Positions 1 through 5,968 of a stretch of DNA of 10,043 nucleotides are shown here, one piece after another (within the stretch, counting starts at the first letter, position 1; every line of letters begins with the position of its first letter). The notes under the pieces are model-generated. The model did no database searches, had not been told where the DNA came from, and saw only the letters and a list, made by a program, of their open reading frames with translations. Made by a program: the position numbers and the translations under genes. The stretch comes from Streptosporangiaceae bacterium. Its GTDB lineage: Bacteria; Actinomycetota; Actinomycetes; Streptosporangiales; Streptosporangiaceae. The stretch is taken from assembly GCA_030040815.1 (NCBI GenBank), contig JASHSZ010000724.1, forward strand, positions 1 through 10,043, given 5' to 3'.

Positions 1-252
1 CAGCGCAGCTGGCCCGGTGATGAGGCTCTCTGGTCCGGCGTACAACATCGACGCGATCTGAAGCTGCTCGCGGGACGGCAGTCCCGTGGTCGTCAGGTAC
101 ACGCCGGGTAGCAGTCGTTGCCACGGACCCTCGCGCCTCAGACGGTGCTGAAGGGCACTGGCCGTTATCCCACCCGCGAACGCCTGCGCACGCGTTATAA
201 CCTCTCGCTGCCAGTTGAGTGTCCATGGGGTGGGCCGTTCAGGGTACGTCAT
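1..252 (-). CDS. AbiEi-type winged-helix antitoxin-domain protein (5' part only)
   Basis: This is the N-terminal 84 codons of a gene that continues past the left edge, so no stop is seen. The protein starts MTYPERPTPW. Residues 17-55 read as the winged-helix opening of the AbiEi antitoxin family: a segment 'ITRAQAFAGGIT' (19-30), a recognition-helix-like 'SALQHRLRR' (32-40), then 'PWQRLLPGVYL' (43-53). The PGVY turn is characteristic of the family. Next come 'REQLQIASMLYAGP' (61-74) and 'ITGPAAL' (78-84). In actinomycetes such proteins are often stand-alone and carry a C-terminal DUF559/Vsr-like nuclease-type domain, which would lie outside the window. AbiEi proteins act as DNA-binding antitoxins and autorepressors; whether a toxin partner exists here cannot be seen. 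The ATG at 252-250 has no clear Shine-Dalgarno sequence, so the start is tentative. The frame is open throughout and matches the family well. Confidence 0.75.
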   Translation of the reverse strand, partial: MTYPERPTPWTLNWQREVITRAQAFAGGITASALQHRLRREGPWQRLLPGVYLTTTGLPSREQLQIASMLYAGPESLITGPAAL

Positions 253-300
253 GGCGGTCAGCGTGGCGCATGCTGCCGACAAAACGATCGGTTGCTCATC

Positions 301-347
301 ATGGGTGCCTCATTGATATCGCGGGAGCACTAGCAACGGACCACCCA
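301..347. repeat. Hairpin element, copy 1 (weaker copy)
   Basis: This 47-nt segment matches 387-433 at 36 of 47 positions with an offset of 86 bases. Its outer arms pair (TGGGTG at 302-307 with CACCCA at 342-347). Inside, the two arms pair with several mismatches around a GGGA loop (323-326). It lies between the 3' end of mntH and the 5' end of the AbiEi-type gene, both on the minus strand. It may be a decayed duplicate of the stronger hairpin next to it. Confidence 0.6.
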
Positions 348-386
348 TGAGCTCAGTACCGGCCGCGGTCGACATCACCCTCGTCG

Positions 387-433
387 ATGGGTGGTTCGCT
401 GCTATCGCCCGAGCGATAGCAACGGGTCACCCA
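387..433. repeat. Hairpin element, copy 2; possible mntH terminator
   Basis: Bases 388-408 and 413-433 form a long stem around a CCGA tetraloop (409-412). The core is a perfect 9-bp stem, 400-408 with 413-421. After one mismatch it continues outward through G-C, G-T and A-T pairs to the outer TGGGTG/CACCCA arms, giving about 20 pairs including three G-T wobbles. Read on the minus strand it begins about 40 bases after the mntH stop, the right place for a transcription terminator. No T-run follows, which is common for actinomycete terminators but leaves the function unproven. Copy 1 is the related segment at 301-347. Confidence 0.65.
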
Positions 434-472
434 CGGGCTGGTGTCGGCTTCAAGGGCGGCGCGCCTGGGGTG

Positions 473-1924
473 TCAGTGGGCGAGGGTGACCCACAACAGG
501 TAGCAGTTCACGGCGATGATCAAGCCCGCGGTCGCAGCGGCGGCGTAGGTGGTCAGCCGGGAGTTCACCAGCGCGCCCATGATGTCCTGGCGCCGAGTGA
601 GCGCGACGAGCGGTACCAGCGCAAACGGGATGCCGAAGGAGAGCACGACCTGCGAGAGCACCAGGCTAGTCGTGGGTGGCAGACCGGCCGTCAGCACGAT
701 CAGGGCCGGGAGCATGGTCACCCCGCGGCGCACGAAGAGCGGCACGTCGCGGCGGAGGAATCCGCGCATGATCACCTGGCCCGCGTAGGTGCCAACGCTG
801 GACGACGATAGCCCGGACGCGAGCAGGGCGACCGCGAACGCCAGCGCGGCGCCGCCGCCGACGAGCCGGCCGAGATCAGCGTGCGCGGCCTCGATCCAGT
901 CGGTGGCTGCTGCGTGCCGACCGGCCGCCCGGAACAGGGCCGCAGCGACGATCAGCATCGCCAGGTTGACCAGACCGGCCGCCCCGAGCGCGACGAGCAC
1001 GTCTGCTCGCTGGAACCGCAGCAAGGCGCGGCGATCGGCGTCGTCGCGGCAGATGACGCGGTCCTTCGTCAGCGCCGAGTGCAGGTACACGACGTGCGGC
1101 ATGACGGTGGCCCCGATGATGCCGACCGCGAGCAGGAGGCCATTCGCGCTGCCGAAGCCCGGCACCATTCCACGAGCAAGGCCAGCCGCGCTCGGATGCA
1201 CCGCCACCAGGTCGTACCCGAATCCCAGCAGCACCAGGCCGAGCAGGCCCATGATGGCCAGCTCGAACCGGCGATAGCCGCGCTGATCGAGCGCGAGGAT
1301 GCCGAACGCGACCACCGCCGTGATCAGGCCGGCTATCGGCAGCGGCGTGCGGAAGAGCAGATTCAGCCCGACGGCGGCACCGACAAACTCCGCCACATCA
1401 GTCGCCATCGCGACCAGCTCGGCCTGCGCCCACAGCCCGAGAGTGACCCCGCGCGGCAGCTGATCGCGGCACAGCTCAGGCAGGTCGCGGCCGGTGGCGA
1501 CGCCGAGCTTGGCGGACAGGTACTGGACCAGCATGGCCATGAGGCCGGCGGCGACAATCACCCAGGCCAGGCGGTAGCCCAACGCCGCCCCGGCGGAGAA
1601 GTTGGTGGCGAAGTTGCCGGGGTCGACATACGCGATAGCGGCGACGAAGGCGGGCCCGAGCAACGCGGCGGTGCCGCGCATTCGGCCGCGCGAGCGGAGC
1701 ACCGCGAGCTCAGCTCCGGTTCGGGTGCTGGCGCGCCGGCCGGCTGGCGGCACGGGCCTGGTGGCCGCGAGCACAGGCTCGGCCGGAACCTCGCGCGCGG
1801 GGCGGGGGAGGAACGGCCGCGTGGCGTAGGTACTGACCTCATGCGTGGCGTCGGGAACGAGCTCGCGCGCGCCGGCCGGGACCGGTTGGCCGGGGCCGGA
1901 GCGCCCGGCCGCATCAGTCGCCAT
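473..1924 (-). CDS. mntH: Nramp-family Mn2+/Fe2+ transporter MntH
   Basis: A proton-coupled divalent metal importer of the cytoplasmic membrane, natural substrates Mn2+ and Fe2+. From residue 82 the 483-aa protein follows the Nramp fold. The first-helix metal motif DPGN is at 101-104, within 'AIAYVDPGNFATN'. 'ATDVAEFVGAAVG' is at 174-186. The sixth-helix metal motif MPH is at 275-277, within 'ATVMPHVVYLHSALT'. All the key ligand motifs I can recognise are intact, and about eleven hydrophobic segments are visible. Family members are usually about 410-430 residues. Here the first 75-80 residues are an extra Pro/Arg/Ala-rich, probably disordered cytoplasmic tail. A GTG at 1702-1700 (codon 75) would give a 409-aa protein of normal length and could be the true start; neither start has a strong Shine-Dalgarno. 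The ATG at 1924 lies 10 bases after the stop of the amidohydrolase remnant on the same strand, so the two may share a transcript. I see no clear MntR- or Fur-type operator. Confidence 0.93.
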   Translation of the reverse strand: MATDAAGRSGPGQPVPAGARELVPDATHEVSTYATRPFLPRPAREVPAEPVLAATRPVPPAGRRASTRTGAELAVLRSRGRMRGTAALLGPAFVAAIAYVDPGNFATNFSAGAALGYRLAWVIVAAGLMAMLVQYLSAKLGVATGRDLPELCRDQLPRGVTLGLWAQAELVAMATDVAEFVGAAVGLNLLFRTPLPIAGLITAVVAFGILALDQRGYRRFELAIMGLLGLVLLGFGYDLVAVHPSAAGLARGMVPGFGSANGLLLAVGIIGATVMPHVVYLHSALTKDRVICRDDADRRALLRFQRADVLVALGAAGLVNLAMLIVAAALFRAAGRHAAATDWIEAAHADLGRLVGGGAALAFAVALLASGLSSSSVGTYAGQVIMRGFLRRDVPLFVRRGVTMLPALIVLTAGLPPTTSLVLSQVVLSFGIPFALVPLVALTRRQDIMGALVNSRLTTYAAAATAGLIIAVNCYLLWVTLAH

Positions 1925-1934
1925 CCGTGGGCGG

Positions 1935-2063
1935 TCAGGGGACGAGGATCGCGCGTCCGCGCACCCAGCCCTCCGGGCCTGGCACCCAGTTGTCCCGGGC
2001 AGCGTTCCAGAAGTGCATGTGGCCGTCGACCACGACGTACTTTTCGCCGTCTTTCTCGTACAC
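1935..2063 (-). pseudogene. Amidohydrolase N-terminal remnant, 42 codons
   Basis: A GTG start at 2063-2061 is preceded by a good Shine-Dalgarno (GAGGAGG, 5 bases away) and opens a 42-codon frame beginning VYEKDGEKYVVVDGHMHFW. This closely resembles the first residues of actinobacterial metal-dependent amidohydrolases (Amidohydro_2 type), where a D-x-H-x-H motif supplies two metal ligands; here it is DGHMH at residues 13-17. Family likeness continues through 'NAARDNWVPGPE' (20-31), then the reading frame ends at 'RAILVP' and TGA. Full enzymes have roughly 300-400 residues, so more than 85% is missing and no catalytic activity is possible. The simplest reading is a deletion that fused the 5' end of an amidohydrolase gene to the region just upstream of mntH. 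The intact start signals mean it could still be translated as a short peptide or act as a leader for mntH. Confidence 0.6.
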
Positions 2064-2131
2064 CCGCGCCTCCTCGCCCAGCCCGACCGGTACCTTCGAG
2101 GCTAGGCTTCGACCGGATCGGGGTGAAGTGG
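2064..2131. promoter_or_regulatory. Short divergent intergenic region
   Basis: These 68 bases separate the amidohydrolase remnant (minus) from the dehydrogenase (plus), so promoters for both should lie here or overlap the gene starts. A TAGGCT at 2103-2108 fits the actinobacterial -10 pattern TAnnnT for plus-strand transcription, but I see no convincing -35. A direct repeat CTTCGA occurs at 2094-2099 and 2107-2112. The assignment rests mainly on the divergent layout. Confidence 0.3.
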
Positions 2132-2968
2132 GTGGGCGAACTGTCCGGGCGGACATTCCTCGTCACCGGCGCCAACACTGGCATCGGCCTGGCCACGGCG
2201 ACCGATCTGGCCCGCCGCGGTGGCCGTGTTTACCTGGCCTGCCGGTCCGGCCAGAAGGGCGCGGCCGCGGTCGCCAGAATCGCGGCGGCAACCGGCAGCG
2301 ACGAGGTCCGGTTCCTTCCGCTTGACCTCGCCGACCTGGCGTCGGTCCGGGAGTGCGCACGGGCCTTCCTCGCGCTCGAGGAGCCGTTGCACGTGCTCAT
2401 CAACAACGCGGGTATCGGCGGCACCCCCGGCCGGACCAAGGACGGCTTCGAGCTAGTCTTCGGCGTGAACCACCTCGGTCATTTCGCGCTCACCATGGGA
2501 CTGCTCGACTGCCTCACCGCGAGCCGGGCCAGGATCGTGAACGTCGCCAGCGACGCGCACTACCAGGCCAAGGGCATCGACTTTGACCGGCTGCGACGGC
2601 GAACCCGTGGCATCACCGGGATGCGCGAGTACGCCGTGTCCAAGCTCTGCAACGTGTTGTTCAGCCAGGAGGTCGCCAGCCGCCTGGCCGGAAGTGGCAT
2701 AGTCAGCTACTCGCTGCACCCGGGCGTAGTGGCCTCCGACATCTGGCGCCGGGTGCCAGGTCCGGTGCGGCCGCTGGTCACCCGGCGGATGCTAACCGTG
2801 GAGCAGGGCGCCCGCACGTCGCTGTACTGTGCTACCGCGCCGGAGGCGGCGCTGCGCAGCGGTGCATATTACGCGGACTGCGCTGAGAAGGAGCCAAGCC
2901 CTGTTGCCACGCCGGAGCTCGGCGAGCAACTCTGGCGGCACAGCGAGGCCTGGACGCGCGGACATTGA
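2132..2968 (+). CDS. Short-chain dehydrogenase/reductase, retinol-dehydrogenase-like
   Basis: A cytoplasmic NAD(P)-dependent oxidoreductase of the classical SDR type, 278 residues from the GTG at 2132. The Rossmann glycine motif TGANTGIG is at 12-19, the acidic 'LDLAD' at 64-68, NNAG at 91-94, the catalytic Ser at 140 in 'VNVASDAHY', and Tyr167/Lys171 in 'YAVSK'. The C-terminal half ('SLHPGVVASDIWR', then 'EQGARTSLYCATAPE' and 'SGAYYADC') is typical of the subgroup resembling retinol dehydrogenases 11-14 and WW-domain oxidoreductase. In bacteria these act on varied alcohols, aldehydes or ketones, so the substrate is unknown. Arg38 after the second strand ('YLACRSG') suggests NADP preference. 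The start gives 'xGELSGRTFLVTG', matching where family members begin. A GTG three codons upstream at 2123 is an alternative. The frame stays open far upstream opposite mntH, but that stretch has no SDR likeness. The amidase gene follows closely on the same strand. Confidence 0.9.
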   Translation: MGELSGRTFLVTGANTGIGLATATDLARRGGRVYLACRSGQKGAAAVARIAAATGSDEVRFLPLDLADLASVRECARAFLALEEPLHVLINNAGIGGTPGRTKDGFELVFGVNHLGHFALTMGLLDCLTASRARIVNVASDAHYQAKGIDFDRLRRRTRGITGMREYAVSKLCNVLFSQEVASRLAGSGIVSYSLHPGVVASDIWRRVPGPVRPLVTRRMLTVEQGARTSLYCATAPEAALRSGAYYADCAEKEPSPVATPELGEQLWRHSEAWTRGH

Positions 2969-3000
2969 TCTTTCGCAGAGCGGCGGCGGCCCAAGGTGGC

Positions 3001-3837
3001 GTGACCGCGGAGCGCAAACGGCGGCTGCGGGCCGCCCTCGTCGCCGGGTCTGTCCTGGTGGCCGGGCTGGCCTGCGGTTGCGCCGCAACTGGCCGGCCGG
3101 CCGCGGCGCACCCATCCACCCCGGCGTCGTCCGCTGCCCCGAGCAGCCCGCCGAGCCCCAGCCCGTCGGCGCTGCCACTGGCAGGCCGCGTCGTCGGCAT
3201 CGACCCAGGGCACAACGGGGAGAACTTCTCCGACCCCAGCTTCATCAACCAGCAGGTCTGGAACGGCCGAGAGTACGAGGACTGCGACACTACCGGCACC
3301 CAGGCCGCGGACGGCTTCACCGAGGCCAGCTTCAACTTCGACGTCGCCACAGATCTGCGGGCGGACCTGATCGCGGTCGGCGCGACCGTCGTGATGACGC
3401 GCGACAGCAACGACGGCGTCGGGCCGTGCGTGACCACCAGGGCGCAGATTATCAACGACGCGCATGCCGACGTCGCACTCGACATTCATGCCGACGGCGG
3501 ACCGGTCACCGGGCGCGGGTTCACCGTGCTTGAGCCAGTCGCCGACGGCCCCAACGACGCCGTGATCGCCTCGTCGCAGCAGTTCGGCGCCGATGTGCGG
3601 GCGGCGATCCTGCAGTACACGCCCATGCCGGAGAGCGACTACTACGGAACGGACGGGGTCATCAGCCGAGACGACCTGGCCGGGCTGAACCTGACGACGG
3701 TGCCCAAGGTGCTGGTCGAGTGCGGCAACATGACCAACCCGACGGACGCGAGCCTGCTGCAGACCCCGTCCTTCCAGCAGCAGCTCGCCCGTGCATTCAC
3801 CGCCGCGGTCATCGTGTTCCTCACCGGCCAGGGTTAG
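3001..3837 (+). CDS. Exported N-acetylmuramoyl-L-alanine amidase (Amidase_3, Rv3717/Ami1-like)
   Basis: A zinc hydrolase that cleaves the bond between N-acetylmuramic acid and the first L-Ala of the peptide stem in peptidoglycan, acting outside the membrane. Residues 1-30 form an export signal: basic RKRR, a hydrophobic stretch, then 'GLACGC' (22-27). The cleavage region resembles a lipobox imperfectly, so a lipoprotein is possible but unsure. A Pro/Ser-rich linker (about 38-60) leads to the Amidase_3 domain. Zinc ligands are His71 ('IDPGHNG'), Glu108 ('GFTEASF') and His163 ('DIHADGG'); the catalytic Glu is 240 ('VLVECGN'). The order and spacing, including 'GPC', 'GRGF', 'DLAGLN' and 'GNMTNP', match mycobacterial Rv3717, which likewise lacks a separate wall-binding domain. 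Cys95 and Cys143 may form a disulfide. The GTG start puts the signal at the N-terminus and has AAGGTGG just upstream. A TTG at 2965, overlapping the dehydrogenase stop, would add 12 residues. It is likely co-transcribed with the dehydrogenase. Confidence 0.9.
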   Translation: MTAERKRRLRAALVAGSVLVAGLACGCAATGRPAAAHPSTPASSAAPSSPPSPSPSALPLAGRVVGIDPGHNGENFSDPSFINQQVWNGREYEDCDTTGTQAADGFTEASFNFDVATDLRADLIAVGATVVMTRDSNDGVGPCVTTRAQIINDAHADVALDIHADGGPVTGRGFTVLEPVADGPNDAVIASSQQFGADVRAAILQYTPMPESDYYGTDGVISRDDLAGLNLTTVPKVLVECGNMTNPTDASLLQTPSFQQQLARAFTAAVIVFLTGQG

Positions 3838-3922
3838 GTCGCTGCGGCAGGTGGCCCGCCGGATCGGGCACTGCGCGCTGAGCTCGGCCGATCGCGGCGT
3901 TCCGCGGACGCTGGCAGCCCGG
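3838..3922. terminator. Convergent intergenic gap with possible terminator
   Basis: The amidase gene (plus) and a DUF929 gene (minus) end facing each other across these 85 bases, where a two-way terminator is expected. The best hairpin I can find is CGCGG (3893-3897) pairing with CCGCG (3902-3906) around CGTT. A second one is GCCCG pairing with CGGGC near 3854-3869. Neither has a T-run, so the function is inferred mainly from position. Confidence 0.3.
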
Positions 3923-4783
3923 TCAGAGCTGCCGCTGCAGAGCCGGGATGGGTGCCGCCGTGCAAACGCTTGAGGGCGCGTTGCCGGTGATCTTGCAGAT
4001 GGCGGCGGTGAAGAGGTTCGCCGAGCCGATGGCGCCCTGCGCCACCGCAGAGGACGGGCTGTGCAGATCGGTCGCGATCTGGCTCCAGGACAGGCCCTGC
4101 AGCACCTGCGGGTTGTAGGTCGTCTCAGCGATATACCTGTTGCCGATGTCGATGAACGGGAAGGTGTCGCCGGGCGGATCGTACTTCGCCCAGAGCGCTT
4201 GCTGCGCTGACGTCGGCGCCACCAGCACGTTGTGGTTGACGTCCTCGGTCTCAACCGGGGTGAAGACGAGGTAGTGGCTCGTATAGGTGGAGCCGTAGAA
4301 GGTCAGCGTCGCGGTGTTCGGGTACACGTCCGTCGACGACGAGTGCACCCCCTTCAGGGGCGTGAACTGGCCGAACCGGCTCAGCGCGGTCGCCATCGCC
4401 CACCGCTCCGCCGCGCAGTACGGGCACCACTCCGCCCCGATGTACAGCATCTCGGGTTTCCCGCTGGAGGTCAGCGCCGAGCCGGGCACGGACTTCAGGT
4501 ATGAAGCGCTCGAACTGCCGATGCCGACCGCGGCGAACGTGCTGGCCGGAACCGTCAGCTTTGCCTGCACGCCAGCCGGCAGGGGCTGCGCCGCGGGAGC
4601 CGAGCCTGAGGAGCTGTGGCTGACCAGCGCGCCGATGATGATGCCGATGACGGCCAGCAGGGCCACCCCGACGCCGCCGATGGCGAGAATGCGGCGGCGC
4701 TGCTCCTTGCGCCGTGCCTGCGCCTGCTGGGCCGCGATCCGCGCCCGGCTGGACCGCGGGTTGGGGCGCTCCGGGTTGCTCAT
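3923..4783 (-). CDS. DUF929 family membrane-anchored thioredoxin-like protein, paralogue B
   Basis: A 286-aa predicted thiol-disulfide protein with one N-terminal membrane segment. The cytoplasmic start is strongly basic ('ARRKEQRRR', 23-31), followed by a transmembrane helix (about 33-54) and a Ser/Ala/Pro-rich linker. The DUF929 domain has a thioredoxin-type active site CPYC at 120-123 ('[15 protein letters not shown]'). A proline at 209 in 'TFPFIDIGN' sits where thioredoxins carry their cis-Pro, next to the active site. A second Cys pair, 263 and 274, lies near the C-terminus. The positive-inside rule puts the CPYC domain outside the cytoplasm. The family is described mainly as unknown function; a disulfide oxidoreductase role is my inference from CPYC and the VKOR neighbour. 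The ATG at 4783 starts '[10 protein letters not shown]', which aligns with the start of paralogue A. An upstream ATG at 4897 is in frame but adds residues without family likeness. The Shine-Dalgarno is weak (AAAGG, about 12 bases upstream). Confidence 0.85.
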   Translation of the reverse strand: MSNPERPNPRSSRARIAAQQAQARRKEQRRRILAIGGVGVALLAVIGIIIGALVSHSSSGSAPAAQPLPAGVQAKLTVPASTFAAVGIGSSSASYLKSVPGSALTSSGKPEMLYIGAEWCPYCAAERWAMATALSRFGQFTPLKGVHSSSTDVYPNTATLTFYGSTYTSHYLVFTPVETEDVNHNVLVAPTSAQQALWAKYDPPGDTFPFIDIGNRYIAETTYNPQVLQGLSWSQIATDLHSPSSAVAQGAIGSANLFTAAICKITGNAPSSVCTAAPIPALQRQL

Positions 4784-4871
4784 GATCGGGATCGACCTTT
4801 GCCTGGGCGGGCTCACGTCGGCGTAAAAAGTAACACCTTGTAACGACCAGGCTACAGAAAGCACTCGCCAG
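4784..4871 (-). promoter_or_regulatory. Possible promoter/operator of DUF929 paralogue B
   Basis: The upstream part of this gap is locally A+T-rich in an otherwise G+C-rich window. On the minus strand it reads GTTACAAGGTGTTACTTTTT just before the gene. The two GTTAC words are in direct repeat, 10 bases apart or one helical turn, which is suggestive of a regulator or RNA polymerase site. I cannot define a -35/-10 pair with confidence. Confidence 0.3.
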
Positions 4872-4880
4872 CATGAGTCC

Positions 4881-4907
4881 GGCCCCTGCCGCATCACGGC
4901 AGCGGCC
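4881..4907 (-). terminator. Hairpin after DUF929 paralogue A
   Basis: GGCC-C-CTGCCG (4881-4891) pairs with CGGCAG-C-GGCC (4897-4907) around a CATCA loop. This makes a 10-bp stem with a single C/C mismatch. It lies about 65 bases after the stop of paralogue A on the minus strand and before paralogue B, so it may end or attenuate the VKOR/paralogue A transcript. There is no T-run. Confidence 0.45.
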
Positions 4908-4971
4908 CGGCCTTATTACGCCCCGCCGACCGCCGATATCGAGGTCCGCCAACCCAGCAGGGCTACCAAGG

Positions 4972-5922
4972 TCAGACGCTCTTTTCCAGCTTCTTGATCG
5001 ACGACGAGGTGCACACGCCCGCTGGTCCCTTGTTGCCCGTCATGTGGCAGATCGCGGCGGTGAAGTAATTGGCCGCGCCGTCGGCAGCCTGGGCGACCGC
5101 GCTGGAGGGATCGTGCAGATCGCTGGCCACCTGGGCCCAGGTCAGGCCCTTAAAGATGGCCGGGTCGTAGATCGGGTACTTGAGGAGGGCCTTATTGCCG
5201 AAGTCGATGAACGGGTAGCCCTGCGACGTGACGCCGTCGACCGTGCTGGTGTCGTACTTCTCCCAGAGCGCCTGCTCGGTGGACGTAGTGGACTGGAGCT
5301 GGCCGTGGTTGATGTCCTCGTTCTCGACCGGGGCGAACGTGAGGTACTTGCTCGAATAGCCAGCCTTGTAGAAGGTCAGGGTCGGCGTGCTCGGGTCAGC
5401 GTCAGTCGACGATGAGTGGATTCCCCGGAGCGGCGTGGTGAAGTGGCCGAACCGGCTCAGCGCTACCGCCATCGCCCAGCGCGTAGCGGCACAGTACGGA
5501 CAGAACTCCGCGCCGATGTAGAGCATCTCCGGCTTCCCGCCGCTGGTGAGCAGCGAGTCGTTGATCTTGAGGATCGGCGGCGAGCCGGTGTAGCCGTTCC
5601 AGCCAGTTGCCGTGTTGGGGGCCTGGTAGCTGAGGACAGAGCCAGCGCCGATCTGGTTGAGCGTCGCGGCCGGCACGTCGGTGATCTCATCCGCGGTGCT
5701 GGCGGGCAGGACAGTGCCGTGGGCGCCCGCAGAGGCGGTGCTCGTCGACGGAGATCGCAGGTCATAGCCCACGATGATGCCGACCACGATGGCGATGACC
5801 GCCAGGACGGTGCCGCCGAAGAGCAGGACGCGGCGGCGCTGTTCCTTGCGCCGCGCGGCGGCCTGCTGCGCCGCAATCCGCTGTCGGACGCTCTTCTCGC
5901 GAAGCCTCGCGGCCTTGCTCAT
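4972..5922 (-). CDS. DUF929 family membrane-anchored thioredoxin-like protein, paralogue A
   Basis: A 316-aa protein with the same plan as paralogue B: a basic cytoplasmic start ('[17 protein letters not shown]', 15-31), one transmembrane helix (about 33-53), a Ser/Thr/Ala linker, then the DUF929 domain outside the membrane. The active site CPYC is at 141-144 ('YIGAEFCPYCAATRWAM'). The cis-Pro candidate is Pro237 ('GYPFIDFGN'), and a C-terminal Cys pair is at 292 and 304. It aligns with paralogue B over nearly its whole length. It also has about 20-25 extra residues before the active site ('NTATGWNGYTGSPPIL', about 103-118) and a small insertion near 224-235. The ATG at 5922 has a good Shine-Dalgarno, AGGAG with 6 bases spacing. 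The gene starts 46 bases after the VKOR stop on the same strand, so co-transcription is very likely. I infer that it exchanges disulfides with exported proteins and is reoxidised by VKOR; there is no direct proof. Confidence 0.88.
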   Translation of the reverse strand: MSKAARLREKSVRQRIAAQQAAARRKEQRRRVLLFGGTVLAVIAIVVGIIVGYDLRSPSTSTASAGAHGTVLPASTADEITDVPAATLNQIGAGSVLSYQAPNTATGWNGYTGSPPILKINDSLLTSGGKPEMLYIGAEFCPYCAATRWAMAVALSRFGHFTTPLRGIHSSSTDADPSTPTLTFYKAGYSSKYLTFAPVENEDINHGQLQSTTSTEQALWEKYDTSTVDGVTSQGYPFIDFGNKALLKYPIYDPAIFKGLTWAQVASDLHDPSSAVAQAADGAANYFTAAICHMTGNKGPAGVCTSSSIKKLEKSV

Positions 5923-5968
5923 CGGTGACTCCTGGGCAACTACGGGTGCGTGTGGGGCTTGGCTGCTA

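Noticed and set aside
118..811. Two plus-strand frames, 118-333 and 347-811
   Set aside because: They overlap the AbiEi-type gene, the hairpin elements and the mntH 3' end on the opposite strand. Their translations resemble no protein family and run through the repeats.
881..2131. Long open plus-strand frame in phase with the dehydrogenase, suggesting a large fusion protein
   Set aside because: It lies opposite mntH and reads as low-complexity Arg/Gln/His/Asp-rich sequence with no domain likeness. The dehydrogenase fold starts only after 2132. This is the usual antisense openness of G+C-rich coding DNA.
4783..4897. Longer start for DUF929 paralogue B at 4897
   Set aside because: The extra 38 residues have no likeness to paralogue A and would put coding sequence over the probable promoter. 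The ATG at 4783 matches the start of the paralogue.
4873..5928. Plus-strand frames 4873-5415 and 5416-5928 antisense to DUF929 paralogue A
   Set aside because: Translations are Arg/Gly/Val-rich without motifs, while the minus-strand frame has clear CPYC and family blocks.
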